Source of the DNA: Bacteroidales bacterium
Lineage (GTDB): Bacteria; Bacillota; Clostridia; Lachnospirales; Lachnospiraceae
Length of the DNA stretch: 64,000 nucleotides
Assembly (NCBI GenBank): GCA_023664535.1
Contig: JAMPFJ010000002.1
Location: 124,001-188,000 of the forward strand
Reading direction: 5' to 3'
Shown one piece after another: positions 62,165 to 64,000 of the stretch. The position numbers were made by a program, and so were the translations under genes. Within the stretch, counting starts at the first letter, position 1, and each line of letters opens with the position of its first letter. The notes beneath the pieces were generated by a model. The model worked only from the letters and a program-made list of their open reading frames with translations, had not been told where the DNA came from and did no database searches.

Positions 62165-63937
62165 CTATATCCGGATTTTTAATTTGTCAACCTTTGCCTT
62201 TTCCAGCATAAGCTGACTTGTCCTTGCCAAATCCCCCTTTGCCTTTTCCAGCTGGTGGCTGATACTCCGAATCCGTATTCCTTTCACCAAATCGGTAATC
62301 ACTTTGGATTTTTCACTGTTTGCAATCTCCATATCAAAGCCCTGCTGCATAATTTCCGACACCTTTTCGTGCTCTTCCCTGCTCTGGTAATGGTTCATGA
62401 TTGCTGCCGGCGTAACCTTTCCCTCACGTTCATATTGCGCAAATAATTCTGCCGCAACATCATGATAGACTGGCTCAAAAAAATCCTCCGGTGTAATTTC
62501 CCCAGCCAGCACATCAAACAGGGTATTCTCATTTATCATCCAACTGATTAACAGCCGCTCCGCTTTCAACTGCTTCTGCTCTTTTTCCTTTTCCGGCGAT
62601 TTTCTTTCTCCTCTTTCCCTGAATACCGAGGCATCTATCCTATTTGCACCCGCAATTCCATATCGGGTAACCGCTTCCTTCAGGCTGTCGGTTTCGATAT
62701 CATACTGCTTCGCCACACTGTCAATATAATTCTTTCGCTCCAGCGGGTCCGAAATAGCGGACAACCTCTTCGCCGCCTCTTTCTGAAACTTTGTCCGCTC
62801 CAACGGGTCCTCTTCATTATAATTATGAGCCAAAATCCCAATTTCAAACATTATACCGCTCTTTGCCTGTTCAATCCGCCGTTCAAATTCCTCCGTCCCC
62901 TCCGCCTGTATCAATTCATCCGGGTCTTTATAGGGGGTCAGGGAAATCACCCTTGCCGGCATTTCAAATTCCCGCATGATTTCCAATGCCCGAAGCGCCG
63001 CCTTTGTTCCCGCCTCATCACTGTCATAAGCGAGATACACCTGGTCGGTAAACCGTTTGATTAGATTAACCTGCCCTACTGTCAATGCCGTTCCGAGGGA
63101 TGCCACCGCATTATCAAATCCTGCCTGATGCATGGAGATGACATCCATATAGCCTTCGCAAAATATTATTCCCCGCCGTCTGCTCTTTTTTGCCAGATTA
63201 AGTCCATAAAGATTCCGGCTCTTATCAAATACCGGCGTATCCTGTGTATTGATGTATTTCGGCTTTGCGTCTCCCATAACCCGTCCGCCGAATCCGATTA
63301 CCCGGTTATTCGTATCTATGATAGGATACATCACCCGATTCCAGAACCTGTCTGACGCACCCTGTTTTTCATCAAATTTAACCAATCCCGAATTTTTCAG
63401 TTCCTCATCACGGTATCCCTTATTTCTTAAGTATTTGTATAAATCATCACGATATACATCAGAAAAGCCTAAACCGAATGCTGTAATGGTTTCATCAGTA
63501 AGCCCCCGCTTTTTCAGATATTCCATTGCATGGCTGCCACGCTCGGTTTTCAGTAAATAATGAAAATATCCTGCTGCCAGCTTATTCATGTCCTTTAGCT
63601 TTGTTCTTTCATCCGCCTGCTTCTTTGCTTCCGGTGTCATGCTCTGCTCCGGAAGCTTTACCCCCGCTCTTTCCGCCAGCGCTTCTACCGCCTCCGGAAA
63701 AGAAAAATTTTCGTGCTCCATTAAAAAGGTATACACATTGCCGCCTACTCCGCATCCGAAACAGTGATACATCTGCTTCTCACGGCTTACATGAAAGGAT
63801 GGTGTCTTCTCATGATGAAACGGGCAGCATGCGGAATAAGAGTTTCCTTTCTTTTTTAAGTTTACATAACTTCCTATCACATCTACGATATCATTCCGTG
63901 AACGTACCTCTTCTATCACTTCATCCGCATAGTACAA
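62165..63937 (-). CDS. dnaG: DNA primase
   Basis: The 590-aa primase has the CHC2 zinc-binding domain (CCPFHHEKTPSFHVS with YHCFGCGVGG, residues 37-64), the RNA-polymerase domain with its TOPRIM segment (IIFCEGYMDVISMHQAG, and YLAYDSDEAGTKAA with the DxD), and a helical C-terminal helicase-binding region. It makes the RNA primers for replication. The start is TTG 63937, with GTGAGG 6 bases upstream; the usual N-terminus, YADEVIEEVRSRNDIVDVIG, begins two codons later. Confidence 0.97.
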   Translation of the reverse strand: MYYADEVIEEVRSRNDIVDVIGSYVNLKKKGNSYSACCPFHHEKTPSFHVSREKQMYHCFGCGVGGNVYTFLMEHENFSFPEAVEALAERAGVKLPEQSMTPEAKKQADERTKLKDMNKLAAGYFHYLLKTERGSHAMEYLKKRGLTDETITAFGLGFSDVYRDDLYKYLRNKGYRDEELKNSGLVKFDEKQGASDRFWNRVMYPIIDTNNRVIGFGGRVMGDAKPKYINTQDTPVFDKSRNLYGLNLAKKSRRRGIIFCEGYMDVISMHQAGFDNAVASLGTALTVGQVNLIKRFTDQVYLAYDSDEAGTKAALRALEIMREFEMPARVISLTPYKDPDELIQAEGTEEFERRIEQAKSGIMFEIGILAHNYNEEDPLERTKFQKEAAKRLSAISDPLERKNYIDSVAKQYDIETDSLKEAVTRYGIAGANRIDASVFRERGERKSPEKEKEQKQLKAERLLISWMINENTLFDVLAGEITPEDFFEPVYHDVAAELFAQYEREGKVTPAAIMNHYQSREEHEKVSEIMQQGFDMEIANSEKSKVITDLVKGIRIRSISHQLEKAKGDLARTSQLMLEKAKVDKLKIRI

Positions 63938-64000
63938 TCTGCCTCACCACCTGTTCATTCTCCCCCCGCATTGCTTTTTCATCTCTTAAATATTATGTAA

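Noticed and set aside
1..64000. CRISPR arrays, tRNA and rRNA genes
   Set aside because: No direct repeats with regular spacers, no cloverleaf with TTC/GGTTC arm, and no rRNA segment was found on reading through.

Overview
The window looks like a chromosomal piece of a low-to-mid G+C Gram-positive Clostridia, most likely a Lachnospiraceae. The reasons are the strong AGGAGG-type ribosome binding sites, the dnaG-rpoD-trmK-Nif3 block, an A-type-looking RNase P RNA, a GH25 lysozyme with choline-binding-type repeats, a TGS-uridine-kinase fusion and a very large extracellular polysaccharide locus. This is inferred from gene content only. Almost every gene is on the minus strand; the plus strand carries one orphan gene (2992-4314), an AP2/HNH-like gene (55117-55908) and rnpB.

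Left edge, 1-4314. A minus-strand operon with its own promoter encodes a nitrilase-fold protein with a long helical N-terminus, a winged-helix protein and a third gene that starts inside the second and runs off the window. A divergent plus-strand gene encodes a 440-aa protein of unknown family. This accessory module is the least explained part of the window.

Polysaccharide locus, about 4311-49593 (read right to left). It runs from galE, a diacylglycerol-kinase-like gene and glmM, through a GH25 cell-wall hydrolase and a polyprenyl-phosphate sugar transferase, to many glycosyltransferases. It holds two export routes: a Wzm/Wzt ABC pair (39140-40696) and a Wzx flippase with a polymerase-like membrane protein (21972-25207). 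Nucleotide-sugar supply includes Ugd and a full set of homologues of the WbpA-B-E-D-I route to UDP-ManNAc3NAcA. Decoration genes include two acyltransferases, a pyruvyltransferase fused to an FrhB-like iron-sulfur module, and two GlfT2-like transferases. Promoters near 49690, 28946, 19685 and 14862 suggest that the locus is read as several transcription units.

Housekeeping segment, 49780-63937. queD-queE-folE-queC make preQ0, followed upstream by thrC and a 3D-domain cell-wall protein. Then come the AP2/HNH-like gene, rnpB with a clear promoter and a bidirectional terminator, an unknown 239-aa gene, the TGS-kinase, a Nif3-family gene, trmK, rpoD and dnaG. Two intergenic palindromic elements with related ends lie at 55003-55082 and 58992-59254. 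The larger has long inverted termini and is flanked by a perfect 11-bp direct repeat, as expected of a MITE-like insertion.
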